A DNA stretch of 64,000 bases from Actinoplanes aureus (GTDB lineage: Bacteria > Actinomycetota > Actinomycetes > Mycobacteriales > Micromonosporaceae), in contig NZ_JADQTO010000023.1 of the NCBI RefSeq assembly GCF_015704865.1, forward strand, positions 62,001 through 126,000, written 5' to 3'. Below the pieces are notes generated by a model, which worked only from the letters and a program-made list of their open reading frames with translations, was not told the origin of the DNA and searched no databases. Of this stretch, positions 16,498 through 24,579 are shown piece by piece; position 1 is the stretch's first letter, and every line of letters starts with the position of its first letter. The position numbers and the translations under genes were made by a program.

Positions 16498-18852
16498 GTG
16501 GAAGACCTTGGCGAGATCGTCGGCGAATTCCTGATGGAGAGCCACGAGAACCTGGACCAGATCGACCGGGACCTCGTGAGCCTTGAGCAGGAACCGGACT
16601 CGCGTGACCTGATCTCCCGTATCTTCCGGGCGATCCACACCATCAAAGGCACCAGTGGGTTCCTGGCCTTCTCCCGTCTGGAGAAGCTCGCGCACGCCGG
16701 TGAATCCCTGTTGTCCCGGCTTCGTGACGGTGTTCAGCCGGTCACCCCGGAGACCATCACGGTCCTGCTGCTCTGCATCGACGGCGTCCGTTCGCTGCTC
16801 TCCTCCATCGAGGAGAAGGGCACCGAGGACGAGGTCGACGTCGACAGCATGATCGTCAAGATCCAGGCCCAGATGAACGTGCCCTCGGAGGCCGCTCCCG
16901 CCGCGGCTCCGGCCGCTCCGGCTGCTCCGGCCGCCGAGGCCGAGACTCCGGTGAGCGTCGAGGAGGCGCCGGCCGCCACCCGTCCGGCCCCCGAGCCGGT
17001 CGCCGATCAGCGCCAGCCGCTCGGCCAGATCCTGGTCGACGCCGGCGCGGCCCAGCCCTCCGACGTGAGCTCGGCGCTCCAACAGCAGCTCGAGGGCGAC
17101 GAGCGCAAGCTCGGCACCATCCTGCTGGAGGAGGGCAAGGCACAGCCGGCCGCGGTCAACGAGGCACTCCAGTCCCAGGCGCCGAAGCGCAGCATCGCGG
17201 ACAGCGCGATCCGCGTCGACGTGGACCTGCTGGACACCCTGATGAATATGGTCGGTGAGCTGGTCCTGGCCCGGAACCAGCTGGTCCGCGGCGTGATGGA
17301 GATCGGCGACACGACCCTGGTCCGCAGCGCACAGCGGCTCGGCATGATCACCAGTGAGCTGCAAGAGGGCATCATGAAGACCCGGATGCAGCCCATCGAG
17401 CACATCTGGTCCAAGCTGCCCCGAGTCATCCGGGACCTGAGCAACTCGCTCGGCAAGCAGGTCCAGCTGGTGATGGAGGGCAAGGAGACCGAGCTCGACC
17501 GGAGCCTGCTGGAGGCGGTCAAGGATCCGCTGACCCACCTGGTGCGCAACGCGGTCGACCACGGCATCGAGGACCCGGAGCGGCGGCTCGCCGCGGGCAA
17601 GGGTCCGGAGGGCACGCTCACGCTTCGCGCGTACCACGAGGGCGGCCACGTCGCGGTCGAGGTCGCGGACGACGGCGCCGGCCTGAACGTCGAGCGGATC
17701 GCGCAGAAGGCGGTCGAAAACGGGCTGCTCCGTCCGGAGCAGATCCCGAACATGGACAAGCGCGACATCATGGCGATGGTCTTCCAGCCCGGTTTCTCCA
17801 CCGCGGCGAAGGTCACCAACGTCTCCGGCCGCGGCGTCGGCATGGACGTGGTGAAGACCAACATCGAGAACATCGGTGGCGCGGTGAGCGTCGACTCGAC
17901 GCCGGGCGAGGGTACGGTCTGGCGCCTCACCATCCCGCTGACCCTGGCGATCATCCAGGCGCTCACCGTGGACTGCGGCGACCAGCGGTACGTCGTACCC
18001 CAGGTCGCGGTGCTCGAGCTGGTCTTCGTGGACGGCAACACCACCAAGGTCGAGTACGCCTCCGGCGCGCCGGTCTACCGGCTGCGCGGCAAGCTGCTCC
18101 CGCTGGTCCGCCTGGACCGGGCCCTCGGCCTGGAGGTCGGCGGCGACCAGGGCGTCTACATCATGGTGCTGCAGGCCGACGGCCGGCGGTTCGGCCTGGT
18201 CGTGGACCGGGTGCTGAACACCGAAGAGGTCGTGGTCAAGGCGCTGAACACCCGGTTCAAGGACATCGGCCTGTATGCCGGCGCGACCATCCTGGGCGAC
18301 GGCAAGGTGGGTCTGATCCTGGACGTCTCCTCGCTGGCCCGCCGCTCGCACCTGGCCGTCGACTCGGAGCGCGAGAACGTCGCGGAGAAGCGCGGTCCGG
18401 CCGGCGGCGGCACCGAGCGCCTGCTGGTCACGGCGGTCGGCGAGCGCCGGGTGGCGATTCCGCTGGACACCGTCACGCGGCTCGAGGAGTTCCCGCGGGA
18501 CCGGATCGAGCACGCCGGCTCCCGCGAGGTGGTCCAGTACCGCGGCCAGATCCTTCCGCTGGTCCGGCTGTCGCACCTGCTCGGGGCGTACGGCGAGGAG
18601 CTGGAGGGCGACACCGTCTCGGTGGTGGTCTACAGCGAGGGCGGAAAGAGCGTGGCACTCGTGGTGGACCGGATCGTCGACATCGCCGAGAACTCCACCA
18701 CGGCCCGCCGGGACGCGGAGGAGGACGGCCTGGTCGGCACCGCGGTGATCCAGCAGCGGGTGACCGAGCTGCTCGACGTACGCCGGGCGATCCTCGCCGC
18801 CGACCCGAACTTCTACAGCGACGCGGCCGACGACATGCTGGTGGAGGCCTGA
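16498..18852 (+). CDS. cheA: Chemotaxis histidine kinase CheA with two CheW domains
   Basis: 784 residues from GTG after an AGGAGG site. Order: HPt domain with phospho-His47 (RAIHTIKGTSG); Ala/Pro linker; a 55-residue segment with two related repeats (GQILVDAGAAQPSDV and GTILLEEGKAQPAAV), like the MshEN/type II secretion N-terminal motif; dimerisation helices (VDLLDTLMNMVGELVLARNQ); HATPase with N-box HLVRNAVDHG and GRGVGMDVVKTN; a CheW domain; and a second CheW domain from about residue 640. A classical P2 CheY-binding domain is not recognisable. Confidence 0.95.
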   Translation: MEDLGEIVGEFLMESHENLDQIDRDLVSLEQEPDSRDLISRIFRAIHTIKGTSGFLAFSRLEKLAHAGESLLSRLRDGVQPVTPETITVLLLCIDGVRSLLSSIEEKGTEDEVDVDSMIVKIQAQMNVPSEAAPAAAPAAPAAPAAEAETPVSVEEAPAATRPAPEPVADQRQPLGQILVDAGAAQPSDVSSALQQQLEGDERKLGTILLEEGKAQPAAVNEALQSQAPKRSIADSAIRVDVDLLDTLMNMVGELVLARNQLVRGVMEIGDTTLVRSAQRLGMITSELQEGIMKTRMQPIEHIWSKLPRVIRDLSNSLGKQVQLVMEGKETELDRSLLEAVKDPLTHLVRNAVDHGIEDPERRLAAGKGPEGTLTLRAYHEGGHVAVEVADDGAGLNVERIAQKAVENGLLRPEQIPNMDKRDIMAMVFQPGFSTAAKVTNVSGRGVGMDVVKTNIENIGGAVSVDSTPGEGTVWRLTIPLTLAIIQALTVDCGDQRYVVPQVAVLELVFVDGNTTKVEYASGAPVYRLRGKLLPLVRLDRALGLEVGGDQGVYIMVLQADGRRFGLVVDRVLNTEEVVVKALNTRFKDIGLYAGATILGDGKVGLILDVSSLARRSHLAVDSERENVAEKRGPAGGGTERLLVTAVGERRVAIPLDTVTRLEEFPRDRIEHAGSREVVQYRGQILPLVRLSHLLGAYGEELEGDTVSVVVYSEGGKSVALVVDRIVDIAENSTTARRDAEEDGLVGTAVIQQRVTELLDVRRAILAADPNFYSDAADDMLVEA

Positions 18853-18853
18853 C

Positions 18854-19291
18854 ATGGCGAGTCGTCAGTTCGCCACCTTCGAGGTGGACGGACAGCTCTT
18901 CGGGGTCGAGGTGCACACCGTGCAGGAGGTGCTCTCGTACAACGAGTACACCCCGGTGCCGCTCGCGCCGCCGGCGGTCGGTGGCCTCTTCAACCTGCGC
19001 GGCCAGGTGATCGCCGCGGTCGACCTCCGGGTGCAGCTCGGGCTCGCCCGGCAGGCGCTCCAGGGCCCGGTCATGAACGTCATCCTGCGCGGTGACGGTG
19101 AACCGGTGAGCCTGCTGGTGGACAAGATCGGTGAGGTCGTCGACCTCGATGACGAGACGTTCGAGCCGCCGCCGGACACGCTGAGCGGGCCCACCCGGGA
19201 ACTCGTGGTGGGCACGTTCAAGCTGGACGGGCGCTTGATGCTGGCGCTCGACGTCAATCAGGCCGTCGACACTTACCGCGCCACGACCTGA
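18854..19291 (+). CDS. cheW: Chemotaxis coupling protein CheW
   Basis: 145 residues of the SH3-like double-barrel CheW fold. Motifs are FATFEVDGQLFGVEVHTVQE, GGLFNLRGQVIAAVDLRVQL and SLLVDKIGEVVDLDD. It bridges receptors to CheA. It starts one base after the cheA stop, and its own stop overlaps the next ATG (TGATG). Confidence 0.95.
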   Translation: MASRQFATFEVDGQLFGVEVHTVQEVLSYNEYTPVPLAPPAVGGLFNLRGQVIAAVDLRVQLGLARQALQGPVMNVILRGDGEPVSLLVDKIGEVVDLDDETFEPPPDTLSGPTRELVVGTFKLDGRLMLALDVNQAVDTYRATT

Positions 19292-20163
19292 TGTACAGCC
19301 TGGTCAGCGCCCCCGTACTGGGCTTCGACTTGACCCGCCTGGAAGGCGGGCCGGCCGCGGCCGAGGTGTTGCTGCGCGCGTTGCGCCTGCAGAGCGGGGA
19401 CCTGCCGATACTCGCGGAGCGGCTCCCGGACGAGGGTGCCCGGGGCCTGCTCTGGGTGGAGGTGGAGAGCGCCGCCCGGCGGATGCCGTCGCTCAAGGGC
19501 ATGTCGAAGGACGACCCGGCCGGCAACCTCGCCCTGGTGGAGCGGGCGCCGATCGGCTCGGTCGACTCGCTGCTCACCTGCCTGCGCTACGACGTGATGT
19601 CGTGGACCTGGCAGGGCGCCGGGCGGGCCGCCCGGCAGAGTGAGGAGGCGGCAGCCGCGACCGCGCTGCTCTGCGACGCCGCGGTCGCCAGCTACCTGCG
19701 TGAGGTGCTGGACGAGGAGACCCGCCGCCGGCTCGGCGCCGGCTGGGTGGCGGCGGTGCGCAAGCTGCCGGTCGGCGCGCCGATCGACATGGGTCCGCAC
19801 CACTACACCGTCTCCGCACTGCTCGACCGACTGCGCACCCTGCGACCGGAGGACCGCCAGCGAGTGGTCTCGTCCGCCGACGACGCCCGCCGCAACACCG
19901 CGGGATGGTCGCCGGCCGTGCACTCGGCGTCCTGGGCGGCGTACCTCTCGGACCGGATTCGCACCGCGGCGGCCGCGCAGATGCTGCTGGTACAGGCGGT
20001 GGACACGGCCGGGATTCCGCTGGCCGACCGGGCCGGTGGGGTCTGGAACATGCTCAGTGGCGCCGTTCAGGCGCTGGTGGTTCGCGACCTGCTGGACACC
20101 GCTACGGCTCACCGGCTGCTCGCACCGGTGGTCGCGGCGCTCGGCCCGGCCTGGCTCGGTTGA
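19291..20163 (+). CDS. Unknown protein between cheW and cheB
   Basis: 290 residues, translationally coupled to cheW. It is mostly helical by composition, rich in Ala, Leu and Arg, and has no membrane segment or signal peptide. Features include a Trp-rich patch (DVMSWTWQGAGRAARQSEE), a possible amphipathic hairpin (REVLDEETRRRLGAGWV) and a repeated pattern of ASWAAYLSDRI-like helices. No receiver, HPt, CheC or TPR signature is recognised. Its place inside the che operon suggests a signalling or adaptation role, but nothing in the sequence assigns one. Confidence 0.8.
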   Translation: MYSLVSAPVLGFDLTRLEGGPAAAEVLLRALRLQSGDLPILAERLPDEGARGLLWVEVESAARRMPSLKGMSKDDPAGNLALVERAPIGSVDSLLTCLRYDVMSWTWQGAGRAARQSEEAAAATALLCDAAVASYLREVLDEETRRRLGAGWVAAVRKLPVGAPIDMGPHHYTVSALLDRLRTLRPEDRQRVVSSADDARRNTAGWSPAVHSASWAAYLSDRIRTAAAAQMLLVQAVDTAGIPLADRAGGVWNMLSGAVQALVVRDLLDTATAHRLLAPVVAALGPAWLG

Positions 20164-20174
20164 AGGGAGGGTGA

Positions 20175-21329
20175 ATGATCTCGGTTCTCGTCGTCGATGA
20201 CTCCGTGGTGGTCCGTCGGCTGATCGTCGATGCTCTCGGGGAGGCTCCGGGCATCCAGGTCGTCGGCACGGCCGCGAACGGACTGCTCGCGCAGGCGAAG
20301 ATCGATCAGCTCAAGCCCGACGTCGTCACCATGGACATCGAGATGCCGCAGATGGACGGCATCGAGGCGGTCCGTGAGCTGCGCAAGCGGCACGCGACGC
20401 TGCCGGTGATCATGTTCAGCACACTCTCCGCGGCCGGGGCGAACGCCACCCTGGAGGCGCTCTCCGCCGGGGCCACCGACTACGTGACCAAGCCCAGCAA
20501 CGTGGGCTCGGTGCAGCAGTCCATCGCGGCGGTGCGGGAGCAACTCGTACCGAAGATCCAGGCGCTGGGCGGGCGGCGCAAGCCGGCCGGTCCGCCGGCT
20601 CGCTCGGCACCCCTGTCCGCGCGCCCCGGCGCGGCACCTCTGCGACCCGGTCTTCCGCCCTCCGCACCGGGCCGCCCGCCGGCCGCCGGCCCCGCGCCGG
20701 TCCGGCCCGCGGGCCGCCGCGTCGCCGGCGGAAAGATCGACATTTTGGCGATCGGTTCCTCCACGGGCGGGCCGGACGCGCTGACCAAGGTGCTGCTCGG
20801 GCTTCCGGCCGATCTGCCGGTTCCGATCGTGATCACGCAGCACATGCCGCCGGTCTTCACCAAGATGTTCGCCGAGCGGCTGGACCGCAGCACGCCGCTG
20901 CGCGTGGTGGAGGCGGGCGAGGGGATGGAACTCGCGCCCGGCAACGTCTACATCGCCCCGGGCGACCGCCATCTGGTCTTCCAGCGCCGGGGAACAGCGA
21001 CGGTGACCCAGCTCAGCAGTGCACCACAGGAAAACTCGTGCCGGCCGGCGGTGGACGTGATGTTCCGCTCGGTAGCGGCACTGTACGGCGGATCCGCCTT
21101 CGCGGCCGTGCTCACTGGTATGGGACAAGACGGACGGAGTGGTGCGAAAGTGCTACGAGACTCGGGCGCCGAGGTGCTGGCACAGGACGAGGCGACCTCG
21201 GTGGTCTGGGGTATGCCCGGCGCCGTGGTCGGCGCGGGCCTGGCCGACGAGGTGCTGCCATTGGACCGCATCGCGGGGGCACTGCTCAACCGCGTACGGG
21301 TGGGCCGCGCGCCGGCGGTGGCCCGATGA
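20175..21329 (+). CDS. cheB: Protein-glutamate methylesterase CheB
   Basis: 384 residues. The receiver domain has VVDDS and Asp54 (VVTMDIEMPQMDG). A Pro/Arg linker of about 45 residues is longer than usual. The methylesterase domain carries the catalytic Ser (AIGSSTGGPDAL), His (ITQHMPP) and Asp (LTGMGQDG). It removes receptor methyl groups when phosphorylated by CheA. An AAGGGAGG site precedes the start. Confidence 0.95.
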   Translation: MISVLVVDDSVVVRRLIVDALGEAPGIQVVGTAANGLLAQAKIDQLKPDVVTMDIEMPQMDGIEAVRELRKRHATLPVIMFSTLSAAGANATLEALSAGATDYVTKPSNVGSVQQSIAAVREQLVPKIQALGGRRKPAGPPARSAPLSARPGAAPLRPGLPPSAPGRPPAAGPAPVRPAGRRVAGGKIDILAIGSSTGGPDALTKVLLGLPADLPVPIVITQHMPPVFTKMFAERLDRSTPLRVVEAGEGMELAPGNVYIAPGDRHLVFQRRGTATVTQLSSAPQENSCRPAVDVMFRSVAALYGGSAFAAVLTGMGQDGRSGAKVLRDSGAEVLAQDEATSVVWGMPGAVVGAGLADEVLPLDRIAGALLNRVRVGRAPAVAR

Positions 21330-22171
21330 CCCTCTCCCAAGCGGAATTCGCGTTCGTCTCCAACCTGGTACGCCGGGAAGCGTCGATCGTGCTCGCGCCG
21401 GGCAAGGAATACCTGGTCGAGGCCCGGTTGATCCCGGTCGCCCGTGCGGTCGGGGCGGCCAACGTCAACGACTTCATCGGCGACCTGCAGAAGCGTCCCA
21501 ACCCACAGTTCCAGCGCAAGATCATTGACGCGCTGACCACGAACGAGACGTCTTTCTTCCGGGACCGGGAGCCGTTCGCCGCGCTGACCGACGTCGTGCT
21601 GCCGGAACTGATCAAGTCCCGGGCGACGCAGCGCAAACTGCGGTTCTGGTCGGCGGCGAGCTCCAGCGGCCAGGAGGCGTACAGCCTGGCCATCACGCTT
21701 CAGGAGGCGTTGCCGGCCGGATGGTCGTACGAGATCGTCGGCACCGACATCTCCACCGCCATGGTGGAACGTGCGCAGAAGGCCGAGTACAGCCAGGTCG
21801 AGGTCAACCGCGGTCTGGCCGCCACCCAGCTGGTGCAGTACTTCGAACGGGCCGGTGCTCACTGGCGGGTCATCCCGGCGCTGCGCAAGAGCGTCGAGTT
21901 CAAGCACATGAGCCTGACCGCGCCGTTCCCGCCGATGCAGCCGTTCGACGTGATCTTCCTACGCAACGTGCTGATCTATTTCGACGTCGCCACGAAGCGC
22001 CAGGTGCTCCAGAACGCAGCACGGATCCTGCGCCCGGACGGCTGGCTCTTCCTCGGTGCCGCGGAGACCACGATCGGGATCGACGACAACTACGAGCGGG
22101 TGGCCGCCGGCCGCACCTCTGCCTACCGGACTCGCAATGCGGTGCCCGCCGGTGCCGCGAGAAGGGGATGA
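21326..22171 (+). CDS. cheR: Chemotaxis methyltransferase CheR
   Basis: 281 residues starting MTLSQAEF, overlapping the cheB stop (ATGA). Visible are TTNETSFFRDREPF, the SAM-binding region FWSAASSSGQEAYSLAI, IVGTDISTAMVERA and FLRNVLIYFD. It methylates receptor glutamates with SAM. No receptor gene lies in the window, so the substrates must be encoded elsewhere. Confidence 0.95.
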   Translation: MTLSQAEFAFVSNLVRREASIVLAPGKEYLVEARLIPVARAVGAANVNDFIGDLQKRPNPQFQRKIIDALTTNETSFFRDREPFAALTDVVLPELIKSRATQRKLRFWSAASSSGQEAYSLAITLQEALPAGWSYEIVGTDISTAMVERAQKAEYSQVEVNRGLAATQLVQYFERAGAHWRVIPALRKSVEFKHMSLTAPFPPMQPFDVIFLRNVLIYFDVATKRQVLQNAARILRPDGWLFLGAAETTIGIDDNYERVAAGRTSAYRTRNAVPAGAARRG

Positions 22172-22176
22172 CGCCG

Positions 22177-22563
22177 ATGCGCGCCATGGTGATCGACGAT
22201 TCGCGCGCAATGCGCATGATCCTCAAGCGCATCGTCACGAAGCTCAACTTCGAGGCGGTGGAGGCGGGGGACGGCAAGGAGGCTCTGGATCTCCTGGCTG
22301 ACATGACCGAGGTGCCGGAACTGGCCCTCATCGACTGGAACATGCCCAACATGAACGGGCTCGAGTTCGTCACCAAGGTCCGGGCCGATCCGCGGCTGCG
22401 GGAGATGACGCTGGTGATGGTCACTACCGAGAGCGAACAGAGCCAGATCGTCCGGGCGCTCGCAGCGGGCGCCCATGAATACGTGATCAAGCCTTTCACC
22501 GAAGGCGCGATGATCGAAAAGCTGGCCCTGCTGGGCCTCGTCCCGACCGGAGCGAACTCATGA
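22177..22563 (+). CDS. CheY-like single-domain response regulator (first)
   Basis: 128 residues if ATG 22177 is used, which has AAGGGG nine bases upstream; ATG 22168, overlapping the cheR stop, is the alternative. A receiver domain with acidic pair VIDDS, Asp53 (ALIDWNMPNMNG), MVTTES and VIKPF. The tail of about ten residues is short and there is no output domain. It could signal to the motor or act as a phosphate sink; the DWNMP core is shared with the second CheY at 23042. Confidence 0.9.
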   Translation: MRAMVIDDSRAMRMILKRIVTKLNFEAVEAGDGKEALDLLADMTEVPELALIDWNMPNMNGLEFVTKVRADPRLREMTLVMVTTESEQSQIVRALAAGAHEYVIKPFTEGAMIEKLALLGLVPTGANS

Positions 22564-23045
22564 GTGTCGAAGTCGAGGTCAACGAGAGTGACCTCGCCGA
22601 GATGGTGGAACAGGTCTGGGAGTCGTACCTGGATCCCGAGGGCATCAGCCCGCTGATCCCCACGTACGACGAGAACCAGCCTTCGGAGGTGCATTCCTCG
22701 GTCTCCATAACCGGGTCCTGGAGCGGACACGTCGTCTACGCCTGCTCCAGAGCCGCCGCCCAGCGCGCCGCGGCCGCCTTCCTGGCGATGGAGATGGACG
22801 AGGTGAGCGAGGACGACATTTCCGACACGCTCGGCGAACTGGCGAACATCGTCGGCGGCAACGTCAAGGCGATGTTGCCGGCAGGGGCGCATCTGTCGCT
22901 CCCGCAGGTGGTGCTGGTCTCGGAATCCTCAGCCCGATACCCGAACGCCAAGCGCATCAGCGGCGTGTACGGGATGTGGGAGGGCGAACCGGTGTCCGTT
23001 TCGATGTGGCAGAGCAGCGCCGACAACAAGGAGGAGGGTGCATGA
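22560..23045 (+). CDS. cheX: CheX-type chemotaxis phosphatase
   Basis: 161 residues, overlapping the previous stop by 4 bp. The helix DISDTLGELANIVGGNVKAM carries the CheC/CheX/FliY signature D-x3-E-x2-N that dephosphorylates CheY-P. Flanking strands (VSITGSWSGHVVYACS; SLPQVVLVSES) fit the CheX fold. There is no SpoA domain. It also overlaps the next cheY by 4 bp, so the phosphatase sits between two receiver genes. Confidence 0.85.
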   Translation: MSVEVEVNESDLAEMVEQVWESYLDPEGISPLIPTYDENQPSEVHSSVSITGSWSGHVVYACSRAAAQRAAAAFLAMEMDEVSEDDISDTLGELANIVGGNVKAMLPAGAHLSLPQVVLVSESSARYPNAKRISGVYGMWEGEPVSVSMWQSSADNKEEGA

Positions 23046-23404
23046 AGATCCTCATCGCCGACGACAGCCGGGTGATGCGGCAGATCGTCGTACGGACCCT
23101 GCGTCAGGCCGGATTCGGCGACCACGATCTGGTGGAGGCCGCGGACGGACAGGAAGCGTTCGACAAGGCAACGGCGGAGAAGCCGGACCTGGTGATCTCG
23201 GACTGGAACATGCCGCACATGACCGGCATCGAGGTGCTGCGTCAGTTGCGTGCCGCCGGCAACAACGTGAAGTTCGGCTTCGTGACCTCGGAGTGCACTC
23301 CGGAGATGATGACGGCCGCGGAAGGCGCCGGGGCGGAGTTCTTCATCGTCAAACCCTTCACAGCTGAGCGATTCGATGAGGTTTTCGCTCCTATCTTGGG
23401 ATGA
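23042..23404 (+). CDS. cheY: CheY response regulator (second)
   Basis: 120 residues with IADDSRVMRQIV, Asp54 (LVISDWNMPHMTG), FVTSEC and FIVKPF. This is the standard length for CheY. Coupled by ATGA overlap to cheX. It is likely the motor-facing regulator, although FliM in this island lacks the usual CheY-binding peptide. Confidence 0.92.
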   Translation: MKILIADDSRVMRQIVVRTLRQAGFGDHDLVEAADGQEAFDKATAEKPDLVISDWNMPHMTGIEVLRQLRAAGNNVKFGFVTSECTPEMMTAAEGAGAEFFIVKPFTAERFDEVFAPILG

Positions 23405-23411
23405 TTAGGAC

Positions 23412-23900
23412 ATGTCAGACGTCTCGGTTCTTCCCGGCTCACTAGCCGTTCGTAACCTGTTCGAGGACCTGCTCGGTCGTGAGGTGGTCGTCAGCCCCGG
23501 CGACCCGCTCAGCGCGCCGGAGGTCGCCACCGCGACGGTCGCCATCTTCACCGACGCCGGCCAGAAGATCTACGCGGTCATGGGCATGCAGCTCAGCCTC
23601 GCGGCGAACGCGGGTGCCGCTCTGGGTCTGCTGCCGGCCGGCGCCGCCGAGGACAGCATCGACGAGAAGCAGCTCTTCCCCAACCTGGCGGAGAACGTCG
23701 GCGAGCTATGCAACGTGTTCACCAGCCTGCTCAACAAGGAGGGCGCACCGCACCTCAAGCTCCACCAGGTGATCTACCCGGGCATGGATCTGCCCGCCGA
23801 CGCGCGCGCGGTCCTGCTCGCCCTCGGCCGGCGCCTGGACCTGATGGTCGAGGTCAGCCGGTACGGAAAGGGCAAGCTCAGCCTGTCGCTCGCACCCTGA
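23412..23900 (+). CDS. CheX/CheC-like protein, variant active site
   Basis: 162 residues. The helix PNLAENVGELCNVFTSLLN keeps an E-x-x-N pair (ELCN) like CheC/CheX phosphatases, but Glu replaces the Asp/Ser four residues before it. Strands TATVAIFTDAGQKIYAVMGM and MVEVSRYGKGKLSLSL surround it as in the CheX fold. It is last in the che operon and followed by a terminator. It could be a phosphatase with altered specificity or an inactive CheY-P binder. Confidence 0.7.
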   Translation: MSDVSVLPGSLAVRNLFEDLLGREVVVSPGDPLSAPEVATATVAIFTDAGQKIYAVMGMQLSLAANAGAALGLLPAGAAEDSIDEKQLFPNLAENVGELCNVFTSLLNKEGAPHLKLHQVIYPGMDLPADARAVLLALGRRLDLMVEVSRYGKGKLSLSLAP

Positions 23901-23936
23901 GCGCCCTGACCCGAGGCGAAAATTGAAGAACTCATC

Positions 23937-23967
23937 TTGCGGGCCCGCCGATCCGGCGGGCCCGCAA
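23937..23967 (+). terminator. Intrinsic terminator of the che operon
   Basis: A perfect 14-bp stem, TTGCGGGCCCGCCG and its complement, with a 3-base loop, followed by ATTTGT. It separates the che operon from the flgD promoter. Confidence 0.8.
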
Positions 23968-23975
23968 ATTTGTGC

Positions 23976-24001
23976 CTAAGCAATCCGGAGCCCGGGCCGA
24001 A
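23976..24001 (+). promoter_or_regulatory. FliA-like promoter of flgD-flgE
   Basis: CTAA (23976-23979), a 16-bp spacer and GCCGAA (23996-24001, continuing AC). It begins nine bases after the che terminator. The predicted start near 24008 gives a leader of about 78 nt that contains the 16-bp tandem repeats. Confidence 0.65.
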
Positions 24002-24018
24002 ACTTAGGTTGAGCTTGC

Positions 24019-24066
24019 TACGGACAGGGCTCGTTACGGACAGGGCTCGCTACGGACAGGGCTCGC
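24019..24066 (+). repeat. 16-bp tandem repeat in the flgD leader
   Basis: Three consecutive copies of TACGGACAGGGCTCGC (the first ends T) and a partial fourth (TACGG) lie between the FliA-like promoter and the flgD ribosome-binding site. The array would be transcribed in the 5' leader. Confidence 0.85.
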
Positions 24067-24085
24067 TACGGAACAGGAGAAGTCG

Positions 24086-24505
24086 ATGACCTCACCGATT
24101 TCCGGACCCACCGGCGCCAACCCGGCCGCCGCCTCCACCGAGGCGGCCAAGAGCAAGTCGCTCGGTGACAAGGACACGTTCATGAAGCTTCTCGTCGCCC
24201 AGCTGAAGTACCAGGACCCCACCAAACCAGCCGACTCGACCGCGTTCCTGGCGCAGACCGCCCAGTTCACGCAGGTCGAGAAGCTGGAAGACATGATCAA
24301 CATGCTCCAGTCGCAGCGCATGATCGGCGCCAGTTCGCTGGTCGGCAAGACGGTCACGTACATGGACGACACCGGTGCTCAGCAGACCGGCGTGATCACT
24401 GCGGCAAAGCTCAATGGAGACAGCGAACCGACGCTCAAGGTCGGGAACACGGATGTGCAGCTGTCAAAGGTCACGGAAATCACCACCGGTTCCGCGACCG
24501 CCTGA
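24086..24505 (+). CDS. flgD: Flagellar hook capping protein FlgD
   Basis: 139 residues, short for the family. The conserved N-terminal block is KDTFMKLLVAQLKYQDPTKP, followed by STAFLAQTAQFTQVEKLEDM. The C-terminal Fn3/tudor-like part is minimal (VGKTVTYMDDTGAQQTGVI). FlgD caps the growing hook and is exported by the flagellar type III system. The start has AGGAG upstream. Confidence 0.92.
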   Translation: MTSPISGPTGANPAAASTEAAKSKSLGDKDTFMKLLVAQLKYQDPTKPADSTAFLAQTAQFTQVEKLEDMINMLQSQRMIGASSLVGKTVTYMDDTGAQQTGVITAAKLNGDSEPTLKVGNTDVQLSKVTEITTGSATA

Positions 24506-24517
24506 TCCCATCCGACC

Positions 24518-24549
24518 GCCCTACCCGCCATGCAAAAGCGGAGTAGGGC
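24518..24549 (+). terminator. Weak hairpin between flgD and flgE
   Basis: Arms GCCCTAC (24518-24524) and GTAGGGC (24543-24549) enclose an 18-base loop. There is no T-tract, and flgE lacks its own promoter pattern, so it may tune flgE output or protect the flgD message rather than stop transcription. Confidence 0.3.
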
Positions 24550-24579
24550 ATCCCACCCCAAAGCTAAGGACATTTCTCT

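Noticed and set aside
16369..18855. 828-codon open frame antisense to cheA
   Set aside because: It mirrors the cheA codon pattern on the other strand, has no domain or ribosome-binding site, and is a usual by-product of high GC third positions.
24019..24066. CRISPR-like or transcription-factor repeat array
   Set aside because: The 16-bp units abut with no spacers and lie downstream of the promoter, so an operator array is less likely than a leader repeat.
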